The notes: generated by a model from the letters alone, not told the origin. Positions 1 to 8,879 are shown, counted from the first letter of the stretch. The stretch is 47,833 nt of DNA from Lyngbya confervoides BDU141951 (GCF_000817775.3 NZ_JTHE03000047.1:1-47833); one strand, 5' to 3'. Numbers and translations: made by a program.

Positions 1-48
1 ATCTCCTTGACAAGTTATACAATTAACCGCTGATACAGACTATTCAGG

Positions 49-1791
49 TCAGAAAGCCAATTTTTCGAGGTGCCCTGCATACAGATAGTTTTTCAGACAA
101 AGAAACTCAACCTCTTTAAAGTCATGAAATAATCGAGCTTGAATCTTCAAGAAGTGAACTGTGATAGGTTTATCACGTCCTTTCAGGGATTGTACTACCG
201 GTTCAACATCTTCCCTGACTGCAATAATTTCAGCAAATGAGTCATTAGAGACATAAATAGGACGCTCTAGGTCATCTTTATTTCGTACAGAGAAACTATT
301 GTGGATATGCACGATATCACCTGGAGAAATGTTATCTGCACGTCCAAAAACCTTTCTCCTTATCCAATTATTTATTTGATTAGTTTCTGCATGAGTAAAA
401 GAAATAAACTTTGTGGACTTCGGGTCTTCAATAAATAATTTCTCTAGTATTTGATGTTTAGATATTTGCTCAGATGGAGCCTCAATAACTTGAGAAGTGT
501 TTGTGGCAATATGAATCTGATTAAATGCTTCCTCTTTAATACACTGTGCCAATCTTAGACAGTTAATAACAAACAAACTGTTTTCCTGATCGGAAAGAAT
601 ACGATCAAGATAGACTTCGTTTACTTTAAAGCTGGTGATGGCTTGCAACCGATCATTACACAGTGCAGACTCATCTGCCTTGCCACGTGTTAGTTGAAAG
701 GGATCGCCCAAAAATATGATTTGTCGTTCAGAATCTGAAATTCCAGAAAAATTCAAAAAATCTGTGAGAAGTTGACCACTACCATAACGTGAATCATCTG
801 TTTCAAATATTGAATCTGAGATCAAATGTGCATCGCCAACAATATATAGATGGTTGCCAACCTCCTTATTCTCTAGCAGTTCATAGACAAATTTTTCTTT
901 ATCAAGCTTTGGATTTGCTGAATAGATATGAGTGTAAATGCTGTCAGCTTCAATTTCATAACGCAATGCTATACGATGATTAGGAGCAAGAATAGTGAAG
1001 TTCCGACCATTCTTCAGTGCTACAGAGGCAGTGGCAATCATCACCTGCTCTATACCAGTTCCAATCATTCCAGTAAGAATCATGATTCTCTCTGGTGATT
1101 CTAGAAACGTTTCAACTTGAGAGATTGCATGGTGCAAAGAATCAGGAAATTCTATCCTTTCTCTGTCGAATCCTTTCACAGAGGATGTTGCAGCCTTAGT
1201 ACCTGAGCCTACTGGAACGTATTCGGGAATAGATAGCGCCTCTGAAATTCGTTCTAAATCTTGATTGGAAAGATTAATTTCTCGACTTGTGATTTGTGAC
1301 AGTCGCTCTACTGCATGATCAAAATCAACTACATGAAACCACCTTTCAATATTAGGAGGTAGTTGTTTTTCGTCAAATTTAATAGGTTTATGGAAAAGTG
1401 CCAGCCCAGATATATGACCTAGATTTGGCTGATTACCCGAAGAAAATTGGACTTTTTCTAAGACTTTAAGTAATGCGAACTTATTATCTTTGATTTGAAT
1501 AAATGGATTTGGTTTGTTTCCTCCCTTGATTTCAATTCCATCTGCAAGCCATCTACCATTTTCTGAGAATTTGATCAGTCCTCCATAGTCTTTGAAGTCG
1601 ATAACGGTGATACTGTTTTTCTTCAAAACCGCTGCATCAATTTCAGATCCTTGGCATTGAAAATTACCCAGAAGGAGAACAATCTCTTCTGAGCTACCCC
1701 AGATCTCTTCTAACTTGCCTAGCAACGCATCAAATATACGGTTCTCATGCGTCGTCATGTAGGGTTGTGTTCGGTATGCTTGGATAACCAT
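49..1791 (-). CDS. NERD-domain protein with degenerate SF1 helicase core
   Basis: The N-terminal ~110 residues read as a NERD (nuclease-related) domain: EIDAAV followed by VIDFK, the expected acidic/lysine pair. Residues ~235-400 follow a superfamily 1 helicase layout: a P-loop region GMIGTGIEQ, a Walker B-like LYIVGDAH, and a motif III-like IIFLGDPFQL. The P-loop lacks the invariant Lys and Thr of GxxGxGKT, and Walker B reads GDAH instead of DExx, so ATP hydrolysis is doubtful. A RecD/UvrD-like segment (FISFTHAETNQI) follows, but the protein stops before motifs V and VI, so it is either naturally short or truncated just inside the window edge. NERD-helicase proteins of related layout are known in accessory and defence loci. 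The gene is AT-rich against the rest of the window and points away from a broken integron integrase, which suggests transfer. The ATG at 1791 is the only good start. Function is not established. Confidence 0.75.
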   Translation of the reverse strand: MVIQAYRTQPYMTTHENRIFDALLGKLEEIWGSSEEIVLLLGNFQCQGSEIDAAVLKKNSITVIDFKDYGGLIKFSENGRWLADGIEIKGGNKPNPFIQIKDNKFALLKVLEKVQFSSGNQPNLGHISGLALFHKPIKFDEKQLPPNIERWFHVVDFDHAVERLSQITSREINLSNQDLERISEALSIPEYVPVGSGTKAATSSVKGFDRERIEFPDSLHHAISQVETFLESPERIMILTGMIGTGIEQVMIATASVALKNGRNFTILAPNHRIALRYEIEADSIYTHIYSANPKLDKEKFVYELLENKEVGNHLYIVGDAHLISDSIFETDDSRYGSGQLLTDFLNFSGISDSERQIIFLGDPFQLTRGKADESALCNDRLQAITSFKVNEVYLDRILSDQENSLFVINCLRLAQCIKEEAFNQIHIATNTSQVIEAPSEQISKHQILEKLFIEDPKSTKFISFTHAETNQINNWIRRKVFGRADNISPGDIVHIHNSFSVRNKDDLERPIYVSNDSFAEIIAVREDVEPVVQSLKGRDKPITVHFLKIQARLFHDFKEVEFLCLKNYLYAGHLEKLAF

Positions 1792-2019
1792 TGGTCAGAG
1801 TAATGAATGCCACATCTCAGTTTTCCCCTAAATTCACCAAGAATGGCAAGTGCTTTGGTGCTAAGGAGCTTGTATCAACCTCTTTGACATCATCCCTGCC
1901 TCCTCCTCTAACAATTTCGACTCTTACAAACTCACTAGGAGCGGAATTTGAGAAGGGCTACCTCAGCAAGATCTTCCGCTTGCGTCCAGACCGACAGCCT
2001 AGAGCCGTATAACTATGAT

Positions 2020-2042
2020 TTAGACATCATCATGACGTCTAA
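2020..2042. repeat. 23-bp near-perfect palindrome
   Basis: TTAGAC and GTCTAA flank an inner TCAT/ATGA pair, with single unpaired bases between the arms. It lies between the helicase-like gene and intI. Its right end, GTCTAAC, also fits the RYYYAAC core used at integron sites. It could be an operator, a hairpin, or half of a recombination site. Confidence 0.5.
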
Positions 2043-2079
2043 CTCCCCTAAAAGTCATGTTAAGCGTGGCTGTTAAGTT

Positions 2080-2144
2080 TAACACCCTTTAATCAGGATG
2101 TTAGAAATATTTCTGAAATTTAACATCCCAATGGAGGGGTGTTA
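2080..2144 (-). other. Candidate integron attC/attI-like site (concentric double inverted repeat)
   Basis: Outer arms are TAACACCC (2080-2087) and GGGTGTTA (2137-2144). Inner arms are GGATGTTA (2096-2103) and TAACATCC (2121-2128). Both pairs are perfect and centred on the same base (2112), with 8-nt spacers on each side and a 17-nt centre. That R''-spacer-L''-loop-L'-spacer-R' plan is the architecture of attC sites. Read on the minus strand, one end gives GTTAAAC, a full match to GTTRRRY; the other end, GTATAAC, misses RYYYAAC by one base. It sits ~95 bp before the intI start, and the next gene runs away from it on the minus strand, as a cassette would. The integron reading is inference from structure and position. 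Confidence 0.55.
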
Positions 2145-2239
2145 TACCAACTTAAATATGGTATATGTGTACTATTATTGGTACTGAGGATCCCCGTTTC
2201 CTGAAATAGAGTGTTTCATTTCTTTACATGTTCTGAGTC

Positions 2240-3003
2240 ATGCCAGCCTCCTCACTTGATTCTCATGCGCCAAAATTAATTGAACAGATAACAATTACAG
2301 CTAGACTAAAACATTTCAGTCTCAAGACGGAAAAGTCCTATCTCTATTACATTCGTGACTTCATCCGATTTCACCACATGCGCCATCCAAGAGAAATGGG
2401 CGTCTCAGAAATTCGTGATTATTTGTCATCTTTTGCGCTCCACAAGCATATTGCTCCATCCACTCAAAATGTGGCCTTGAGTGCCCTCCTGTTCCTCTAT
2501 CAGCAGGTCTTACAAATCGAGGTGCCTTTCATTGAAGGAATTGAACGACCGCATCGTTCCCAGCGGTTGCCTGTTGTCTTTTCCCGTGAAGAAGTGCAAA
2601 AGATCTTGGCAAATTTGGGAGGAGTCTTTTACATCATGACGAGTTTGCTTTATGGAGCAGGGCTACGTCTGAATGAATGCTTGCACTTGCGCGTTAAAGA
2701 TCTGGATTTTGATTATTGACAAATTATGGTGAGGGATGGCAAGGGCTACAAAGATCGCCTAACGATGCTTCCCCAATCGTTGATTGCTGGCCTTCAACTT
2801 CAGCTTCAGTTTGCCCAGCGGCTTTTCCAGTTTGATCTTAGCCAAGGCTATGGAGAGGCATCCCTTCCCTATGCCCTCGCCCAAAAATATCCTAATTTAG
2901 GACGCACCTGGGGGTGGCAATACGTGTTTCCATCTCATAAACGATCGCTCGATCCGATGTCTCATCGAGTCAAACGGCATCACCTCCATGAACAAACGCT
3001 GTT
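2240..3003 (+). pseudogene. intI: Integron integrase (IntI-type tyrosine recombinase), broken
   Basis: The N-terminal ~90 residues are a SAM-like core-binding domain. They are followed by the first half of the catalytic domain with the first active-site Arg ([22 protein letters not shown]). At 2717-2719 an in-frame TGA interrupts the reading; the same frame then continues as QIMVRDGKGYKDR. Next comes the extra segment found in IntI but not XerC/D: LPYALAQKYPN, WGWQYVFPS, HRVKRHHLHEQT. Homology stops at about 3000, before the His-x-x-Arg and Tyr that complete the active site, and unrelated HIP1-rich DNA follows. The gene is therefore dead twice over: one nonsense change (glycine in class 1 IntI, so GGA to TGA is plausible) and loss of the C-terminal third. 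Identification rests on the IntI-specific insertion and is firm. Confidence 0.85.
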
Positions 3004-3678
3004 CTCAACAAAGGGGGAAAGGGAGTGCGATCGCCCCTAGATTCTTGTAATTGATTGATGGAGCGATCGCCCCAACAGCGCCCTACTCTGCTTCCAAACC
3101 TCACTGCCCTGCGAATTCACTCAGCGATCGCCTAGGCCGCTCCAGAGGCATCACCTTTGGCCTGAAATCAGATCTTTACCCAGCGATGGCCGCAGGCCGG
3201 TCGCAGACCATCGCCCCGCGCCAACTCTCTCAATTGGGAGGCCAGCCGAATCACTAGGTCTTCTCTCATGGCTGAATCATCAGCCCCTCCAATCCCCTGA
3301 AGGTGCTTCGCCAAGTACTCTGAACCAATAAAATTAAAGTTGGTTTTGTACCTCAGCCCATACTTTTCCTACGACCAAAATATTTTGCATCACTAAGGGC
3401 GATCGCCCCGCTCCTCAAGACGGCGATCGCAGTTGGGTATCTAGCCTCCTGGTGAGCCTATCGCCTCAGCGTCTCATCATCTTGCTCGTCATCTTCCGAG
3501 AGAAACTCAGCGGCACGTCGGCAGTCTGTGACCATTCCTGAAGTAACCGGCAGTTGTATAGAAATACCGACAAAAAAATGGGAACGTCCACGCCAATTCT
3601 CACTTCACCTGATCACTAGGTTTTTTTGCAAGCACCAGCATATTGAAGCGGTTTTCTGCCGTTTTAAGCCCCAGCACC
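3004..3678. other. Gene-poor junction, HIP1-rich
   Basis: No convincing gene. HIP1 cores lie near 3027, 3063, 3124, 3400 and 3423. An inverted repeat GCGATGG/CCATCGC spans 3183-3214. On the minus strand, 3168-3368 is open for about 67 codons without a good upstream start, and part of it (for example NFIGSEYLAKHL and REDLVIRLASQLREL) reads like protein, so it may be a gene remnant. A 25-codon minus-strand frame near 3455-3530 ends in an acidic stretch; I do not recognise it. The block separates the decayed integron patch from the conserved chromosome. Confidence 0.4.
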
Positions 3679-5415
3679 TCAAGCTGGATATATCCGCAGC
3701 CGACGGTTGGGTTCGTCGCCAAAGCTACGCGACTGCAATCGGTAATGCTCAATCAGCTCATGCTGCATCTTCCGCACATTTGCAGGACGTGGCAGCAGCT
3801 CCACGGGCTGCCCCTTCGGAATCACAATCTGCTCGACGGCTAACCGCGCTTCCTCCAGCGCTTCGAGTTCATCATGTTCCTTGCCCGTGGTCATGAGCTG
3901 GAAATCAATCAGCTCAGATTTACCAGGCTCCTCCATATTCAACAATCGCCGAAGCCCGCGGGCAATATTGGGCATGGAGCTGGACTTAATGGTGTGAATA
4001 GGGATTTGACGATTTCGGGCAATCTGACGCAGCTTGCCATGGTGCTTAATGTTCGATCGCAGGGCAAAAATCACGTCCGTATGCTCTAAGTCCTTGGTCA
4101 GCACAATGGGCAAGTTCAGGCTGGTAATGACCTGATCTAGCTGGGATCGACTCACCGCATAGGGATACACATGAAGGGGCAGATCCTCACCGTTGGGGCC
4201 TGATTGGTGAGCCCGATTCCCAAAGCGATCGCGCTCCTGGAATGAATCCTCTAGCATTTGCTGAAACTGGGATGCGTCTGAGCTGGAAGCGCGATAGGCC
4301 GCTGAAACAGGCGTCATCCGCCCTGACATCTGCCAGCCCGCCAACGAGAGCGGCGTCACTCGATCTTCTGCGGCTACTGGTGCCGGAGCGGGGGCGGGAT
4401 TTTCCACCACCAGCTTACCGCTCTTGTCGAGGGAGCGAATCTGGGGATGGGGCTGTCGCCCTCGCAGTAGCAGATCCACTGTCTCTGCCACCTCTTGATG
4501 TACCACCCAGCGATAGCGCTCGGTCAGCTCCACCGCAATATCAAAGGTCGGAGGCGCCTTACGTTCTAAAATACTTTTTTGACTGCCGCGCCGCCGCGCC
4601 TCATCATCACCAAGGGTGACCGATTGAATGCCCCCCACCAAATCTGACAGGGTCGGGTTCTTGACTAAATTTTCAATTTGATTGCCATGGGCGGTTCCAA
4701 TGAGCTGCACGCCTCGTTCAGCAATCGTTCGAGCGGCCAACGCTTCTAGTTCCGTACCAATTTCGTCAATGACAATCACCTCGGGCATGTGGTTCTCCAC
4801 AGCCTCAATCATTACCTGATGCTGTAGCTCAGGACGAGCCACCTGCATGCGCCGCGCCCGCCCAATGGCGGGATGGGGAATGTCCCCATCTCCGGCAATT
4901 TCATTGGAGGTGTCAATAATAACAACGCGTTTGTCTAGTTCATCGGCTAACACCCTGGCAACGTCTCGCAGGGCAGTGGTTTTTCCCACCCCAGGACGCC
5001 CCAGCATTAAAATTGAGCGACCACTTTCCACCAGATCTCGAATCATGCTGGTGGTGCCAAACACAGAGCGCCCGACCCGACAGGTCAACCCTATAATTTC
5101 ATGCTGACGATTCCGAATGGCGCTGATGCGATGCAGGGTGCGCTCAATTCCGGCACGATTATCCCCGCTAAACTGACCCACGCGCTCAATGCAATAGTCA
5201 AGGTCGCTGCGGCGAATCACCTGGTCGGAGAGAAACTCCGCTTTTTGGGGAAATCGGGCCTCCGGCAGACGGCCAAGATCCAAAATAACCTCAATGAGCT
5301 GGTGGTAATCCGGATGGCGCTCAAGGGCTTGCTGAAGATGCATGGGCAGAATCGTCAGCAGTTTGGGAAGATCACTAACTTCTGGAGACAGGGAAGGGAC
5401 GTTAAAATCCACCAT
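3679..5415 (-). CDS. R3H domain AAA ATPase (Ycf45/SpoIIIAA-like)
   Basis: A cyanobacterial and plastid family combining a SpoIIIAA-like AAA ATPase with a C-terminal R3H single-stranded nucleic-acid-binding domain. Visible are the Walker A GRPGVGKTTAL, the Walker B region EVIVIDEIGTELEA, and the conserved stretch NEIAGDGDIPHPAIGRARRM. A second region (VYPYAVSRSQL, DVIFALRSN) follows, and an R3H-like end LLPRPANVRKMQHELI is near the C-terminus. The proline- and alanine-rich linker around residues 330-380 is probably flexible. An ATG at 5415 gives a product starting MVDFNVPSLSP; an upstream in-frame TTG at 5439 would add eight residues and is less likely. The gene is followed by HIP1-rich DNA and preceded by ldpA in the same direction, 149 bp away. 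The cellular role is not settled; nucleic-acid-dependent ATPase activity is inferred from the domains. Confidence 0.88.
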   Translation of the reverse strand: MVDFNVPSLSPEVSDLPKLLTILPMHLQQALERHPDYHQLIEVILDLGRLPEARFPQKAEFLSDQVIRRSDLDYCIERVGQFSGDNRAGIERTLHRISAIRNRQHEIIGLTCRVGRSVFGTTSMIRDLVESGRSILMLGRPGVGKTTALRDVARVLADELDKRVVIIDTSNEIAGDGDIPHPAIGRARRMQVARPELQHQVMIEAVENHMPEVIVIDEIGTELEALAARTIAERGVQLIGTAHGNQIENLVKNPTLSDLVGGIQSVTLGDDEARRRGSQKSILERKAPPTFDIAVELTERYRWVVHQEVAETVDLLLRGRQPHPQIRSLDKSGKLVVENPAPAPAPVAAEDRVTPLSLAGWQMSGRMTPVSAAYRASSSDASQFQQMLEDSFQERDRFGNRAHQSGPNGEDLPLHVYPYAVSRSQLDQVITSLNLPIVLTKDLEHTDVIFALRSNIKHHGKLRQIARNRQIPIHTIKSSSMPNIARGLRRLLNMEEPGKSELIDFQLMTTGKEHDELEALEEARLAVEQIVIPKGQPVELLPRPANVRKMQHELIEHYRLQSRSFGDEPNRRLRIYPA

Positions 5416-5564
5416 GCGAAGACTGAACTGAACTTTCAAGGAGCAACTGTCAAGGGGCGGAACAGGTTGACGGGAGAGGTCAAGGATGGTCCTGCCGATA
5501 CTCTAACGCAATTTGCTCTGAAGGCTGGGGCAAACCCGCCCCAGTTCATCCAAGATCTTAATCG

Positions 5565-6683
5565 CTACCTTGATTTCACTGGGGCAACGAGGGACTGCGC
5601 CTTGGCGATGGCTGACGCCATGAGCGGGGGCACGTCCTCTAGGCGAGGGGAACCGTAGGTGAGCTGATCCAGATCGGCCTGAATGGACTCCAGGAGCGAT
5701 CGCCCGTAGCTGCCGTAGGCCAGACCTGAAACGGCGGATCGGCGGATCGGACTGGTCTGATCGGACAGCCTTGAGCAGGATGAGTCCGGGGACCCGTCCC
5801 TGGCGCGACGAGGAGTGGGGGCCAGGGAACTCAAGGGTTGAAACAGGCCCAGGGCCTTTAATTTCGTTACGGTGTGAGCATTGGTGCCTCCAGCAACCTG
5901 AATATATCCAGGCAGATTCGCCCTGAGGGCCTGCTGCGCATACTTGACCGTGGTTCGCGTCGCTCCTCCGCCAATATCGCCGCTCATGGGGCGACCATCC
6001 GTTTGCCACAGGAGTGGGCAGGGCAGGGGGGGCAGGATGGCAGAGATCGAGTGCAAATAGTCCAGTACCCCTGGCGCGTAAGGACAGCTAATCGCTAACA
6101 GCTTGAGGTGAGGCAACAGGGGCTTCACCTGTTGCCAGATCCGCTGGAAGGCTTCGAAATGCCCAACCTGGGTATGGATTTCCAGCGCATCAACCGCAAG
6201 CGATCGCAGATCGGGCAGCAAATCGGCTAGATGCACCTGATGGGATTGCGCCACAATTTGGTCAATGGGGCAACGGGTCAAACAGCGACCGCATCCATAG
6301 CAGCGGTCCTCAATTACGCCCATTTGGGCAAGGGATCGGGGCGTAATCGCCTCCGTCGGACAGATATCCACACAGGGCTGGGAGCAGTCCCCAGGGCAGC
6401 GGCGCGGATCAAGCTGGGCCTTGCGAAAGTGGGGATCTTCCCCATCATTGACGCTCACCATCAGCCAGGGCGCATTGGCGCTGTAGGTTTGGGCAAGATC
6501 TAGAGCTTCGCGGGCAATGCGAATCACCGCTGGATCTGCCGCCACATCGATACAGTCAGCTCCGGCAATGGCATAGGCCAGGGTAAGGGTGCGCACTGAG
6601 GGTAAATGCTGAAAGCTCGCCCCGCAAATCAGTTTAAACCAGTGACCTTCTCGGAGGGCCTGGAGGGGCGTGGGCTCTCGCAT
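5565..6683 (-). CDS. ldpA: LdpA, iron-sulfur protein of circadian light input
   Basis: LdpA is a cyanobacterial iron-sulfur protein that relays redox or light state to the Kai clock in Synechococcus elongatus. The protein begins with the conserved GHWFKLICGASFQHLPSVR and AGADCIDVAADP. It then carries two ferredoxin-type clusters: CPGDCSQPCVDICP near residue 95 and CYGCGRCLTRCP near residue 130. Downstream are GRPMSGDIGGGAT and VAGGTNAHT, typical of the family, and the C-terminus (AYGSYGRSLL) also fits. A glycine/arginine/serine-rich stretch around residues 285-310 looks like a lineage-specific insertion. The ATG at 6683 lies 27 bp after the ndhN stop with a GGGG-containing leader, so ndhN-ldpA is probably one transcript; that neighbour pair recurs in cyanobacteria. 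Confidence 0.93.
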   Translation of the reverse strand: MREPTPLQALREGHWFKLICGASFQHLPSVRTLTLAYAIAGADCIDVAADPAVIRIAREALDLAQTYSANAPWLMVSVNDGEDPHFRKAQLDPRRCPGDCSQPCVDICPTEAITPRSLAQMGVIEDRCYGCGRCLTRCPIDQIVAQSHQVHLADLLPDLRSLAVDALEIHTQVGHFEAFQRIWQQVKPLLPHLKLLAISCPYAPGVLDYLHSISAILPPLPCPLLWQTDGRPMSGDIGGGATRTTVKYAQQALRANLPGYIQVAGGTNAHTVTKLKALGLFQPLSSLAPTPRRARDGSPDSSCSRLSDQTSPIRRSAVSGLAYGSYGRSLLESIQADLDQLTYGSPRLEDVPPLMASAIAKAQSLVAPVKSR

Positions 6684-6710
6684 CGCCTGTCACCCCTTAA
6701 GATCCAGCAT

Positions 6711-7166
6711 CTAGGCCGCTTCCAGCGCAGAGCGCAATGGCTTCCAGGAAAACTTGCGATCGCCCCCTAGCTCCACCACCACCTTCAGGCGGGGCTCCTG
6801 CTGAGTCAGATCACAAAAATAGGCCAGCTCCTGCTGGGTGAGCTTTTTGCCATCGTAGAGCCAGAGCACCAGTCCCTTGGCCCGCGGCGGTAAATTTTCC
6901 AGGTGATAGGTCAGAAATGGGGGCAGAAAAAACCGGCGCAGGTCCTGCTTGCCCAGGTGAGGAGGCCGGACTCCGTGTACATCGGTCATAAAGGCGGAGA
7001 CATCCCCAAGACCCGGTGCCGACACAAACTGAGTGGCATAGCCTGCGGCCCGCAGGCGCCGCTTATAGCGTCCCTCAAATCCACCTTCAAGAGGGACGTA
7101 GGCCCCAACTGCCCCGGCGGTTTCTACATCCTTGATAAATTTCTTACCCGTAATAATAAGGGCCAT
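6711..7166 (-). CDS. ndhN: NAD(P)H-quinone oxidoreductase subunit N
   Basis: A 151-residue subunit of the hydrophilic arm of the cyanobacterial NDH-1 complex on the thylakoid membrane, which supports respiration, cyclic electron flow and CO2 uptake. The whole length matches the family: the start MALIITGKKFIKDVE, the central GYATQFVSAPGLGDVSAF, HGVRPPHLGKQDLRR, and the end VELGGDRKFSWKPLRSAL. There are no membrane segments, as expected. It is the first gene of a minus-strand pair with ldpA. Its promoter must lie in the 258-bp divergent space before the PhoX-like gene, where no classical signal stood out. Confidence 0.96.
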   Translation of the reverse strand: MALIITGKKFIKDVETAGAVGAYVPLEGGFEGRYKRRLRAAGYATQFVSAPGLGDVSAFMTDVHGVRPPHLGKQDLRRFFLPPFLTYHLENLPPRAKGLVLWLYDGKKLTQQELAYFCDLTQQEPRLKVVVELGGDRKFSWKPLRSALEAA

Positions 7167-7424
7167 AGGTTTAGTGCCATCTGACAGAAAACATGCTGTA
7201 GTCCATCCTAAGCCATCCTGTCAACGCTGGGTACTGCGGCCCTGGATGAGATGGGTCCTGCGTGAGATCCGCTGCTTGCAAACCTGAATTCTAGACCCCA
7301 GCGAGGCAATGGAGGGAAACTCGGTCATGTATTGGGCGTATCATGACTGGAATTCAATTCGCGGGTACTCTAGTCCAATCATCTTATTAACCCCCTATAA
7401 GATTGTTAGCCCTAGGAGGAGAAC

Positions 7425-8732
7425 TTGGCCCTTTCTCGTCGTGCGTTTTTGACCTGGTCTGGATTGGGGATAGCCTCGGTGCTAACCCTCGATCCGTTGC
7501 GATTACTGTCCTCTCGGCTCGCGCAGGGAAAAGCCTTTGAAACCCTGCGCTATGGCCCCCTCCTCCCTGACCCCCAGGGAATTTTAGATCTGCCTGAGGG
7601 GTTTGCCTATAAAGTGATTTCCCGCACGGGCGATCCCATGAGCGATGGCCACCCCGTGCCGGGTGCACCGGACGGAATGGCGGCCTTTGCCCAGGCCGAT
7701 GGCTCAATTGTGCTGGTGTGTAACCATGAACTGAGTCCGGCTCAAACCCCGGCAGTGCTGGGTCCTAATGCCTACGACAGGGCCTGCCCTGGGGGAACCA
7801 CCACGCTGGTGGTGAACCGCGATCGCCAGCTAGTCAAGCAGTACAGCTCCCTGGTGGGAACCTGTCGTAACTGTGCGGGCGGCCCAACCCCCTGGGGATC
7901 CTGGATCAGCTGCGAGGAAGATGTCTCCATGCCGGGGCAGCATGCAGTCCGCCGTCCCCACGGCTATAACTTTGAAGTCCCGGCCTCTGCCCAGGAGCCG
8001 GTCGTGCCAGAGCCGCTGCGAGCCATGGGCCGCTTTAACCATGAAGCCGTAGCCATAGATCCGAAAACCGGTATAGTCTATCAAACCGAAGATCGAGTCG
8101 ATGGCCTCTTTTATCGATTTATTCCCCAATCCCCTGAAAACCTGGCCGCAGGCGGTCGACTAGAAGCGCTCAAGATTCGTCAGCAGCCCCAGGCGATCAC
8201 CCGCACGGGCTTCCAGGTGGGTCAAAGCCACAGCGTTGAGTGGGTCGCCATTGACCAGCCCGACCCGCCCACCGACACCGTTCGCCAGGAAGGGTTTCAG
8301 AAGGGCGCTGCCCAGTTTTCCCGCGGGGAGGGATTGGTCTATGCCGATGGGAGCCTCTACTTGACCTGTACCGACGGTGGACCAAACCGCACCGGCCAAA
8401 TTTGGCGCTACCTGCCCGGATCCCATCCAGAAGAAGGCGGTACCCTTAGCCTGTTTGTGGAGCCCAACCAGCAGGAGATTCTGGACTTTCCTGACAATAT
8501 TACGGTGGCACCCTTTGGCGATTTGTTTGTGTGCGAAGACGGAGCGAGCGATCAATATCTGCGCGGGGTGGATGCCCAGGGCCATCTCTATCCCTTTGCC
8601 CGCAACGCCCTTAACAATTCAGAGTTTGCGGGCGTTTGCTTTTCCACCGATCCGCTGACGATGTTTGTCAATCTGCAGCACCCCGGCTTAACCCTGGCCA
8701 TTTGGGGAGAGTTTGAGCGACGTCCGGCCTAG
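7425..8732 (+). CDS. Tat-exported PhoX-like alkaline phosphatase (DUF839)
   Basis: The start is a TTG at 7425 preceded four bases upstream by AGGAGGA, the strongest ribosome-binding site in the window. The first residues contain SRRAFLTW followed by a hydrophobic stretch, a twin-arginine signal for export of folded protein. PhoX-family landmarks follow: VCNHELSPA, PWGSWISCEED, MGRFNHEAVAIDP with IVYQTED, and near the end PDNITVAPFGDLFVCEDG. PhoX enzymes are calcium- and iron-dependent phosphatases that release phosphate from organic monoesters in the periplasm. At 435 residues this is shorter than classical PhoX (about 600) and closer to the cyanobacterial DUF839 subgroup, so the substrate is not certain. 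No pho box was identified by eye. Confidence 0.85.
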   Translation: MALSRRAFLTWSGLGIASVLTLDPLRLLSSRLAQGKAFETLRYGPLLPDPQGILDLPEGFAYKVISRTGDPMSDGHPVPGAPDGMAAFAQADGSIVLVCNHELSPAQTPAVLGPNAYDRACPGGTTTLVVNRDRQLVKQYSSLVGTCRNCAGGPTPWGSWISCEEDVSMPGQHAVRRPHGYNFEVPASAQEPVVPEPLRAMGRFNHEAVAIDPKTGIVYQTEDRVDGLFYRFIPQSPENLAAGGRLEALKIRQQPQAITRTGFQVGQSHSVEWVAIDQPDPPTDTVRQEGFQKGAAQFSRGEGLVYADGSLYLTCTDGGPNRTGQIWRYLPGSHPEEGGTLSLFVEPNQQEILDFPDNITVAPFGDLFVCEDGASDQYLRGVDAQGHLYPFARNALNNSEFAGVCFSTDPLTMFVNLQHPGLTLAIWGEFERRPA

Positions 8733-8879
8733 GCTGGATGCCTGGGGCTGCTGGCAAAGCATCGGGGATCCAACCTCCCCCAGGAGACTGGCCCCTCAGC
8801 TTTACAAAACGCAACTTAAACGCTGAAAACGTGTGTTTTTGCATCGAACTCGCTCCATGGCCCAAAGTCATGAGAGATA

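Noticed and set aside
1791-2012. 73-residue plus-strand frame abutting the NERD gene
   Set aside because: No family features, Ser/Thr/Leu-rich low complexity, no ribosome-binding site, and a start that overlaps the divergent gene's start by a few bases.
2169-2185. GTACT repeated twice before intI, as a possible LexA site
   Set aside because: The 8-bp spacing between the GTAC cores does not fit the cyanobacterial LexA consensus.
3528-3896. 122-residue plus-strand frame across the R3H gene end
   Set aside because: Mostly antisense to the well-conserved R3H ATPase and Ala/Ser-rich in a shadow fashion.
5503-6009. 168-residue minus-strand frame within ldpA
   Set aside because: A shadow of ldpA in another phase; the overlapping ldpA frame has two intact cluster motifs.
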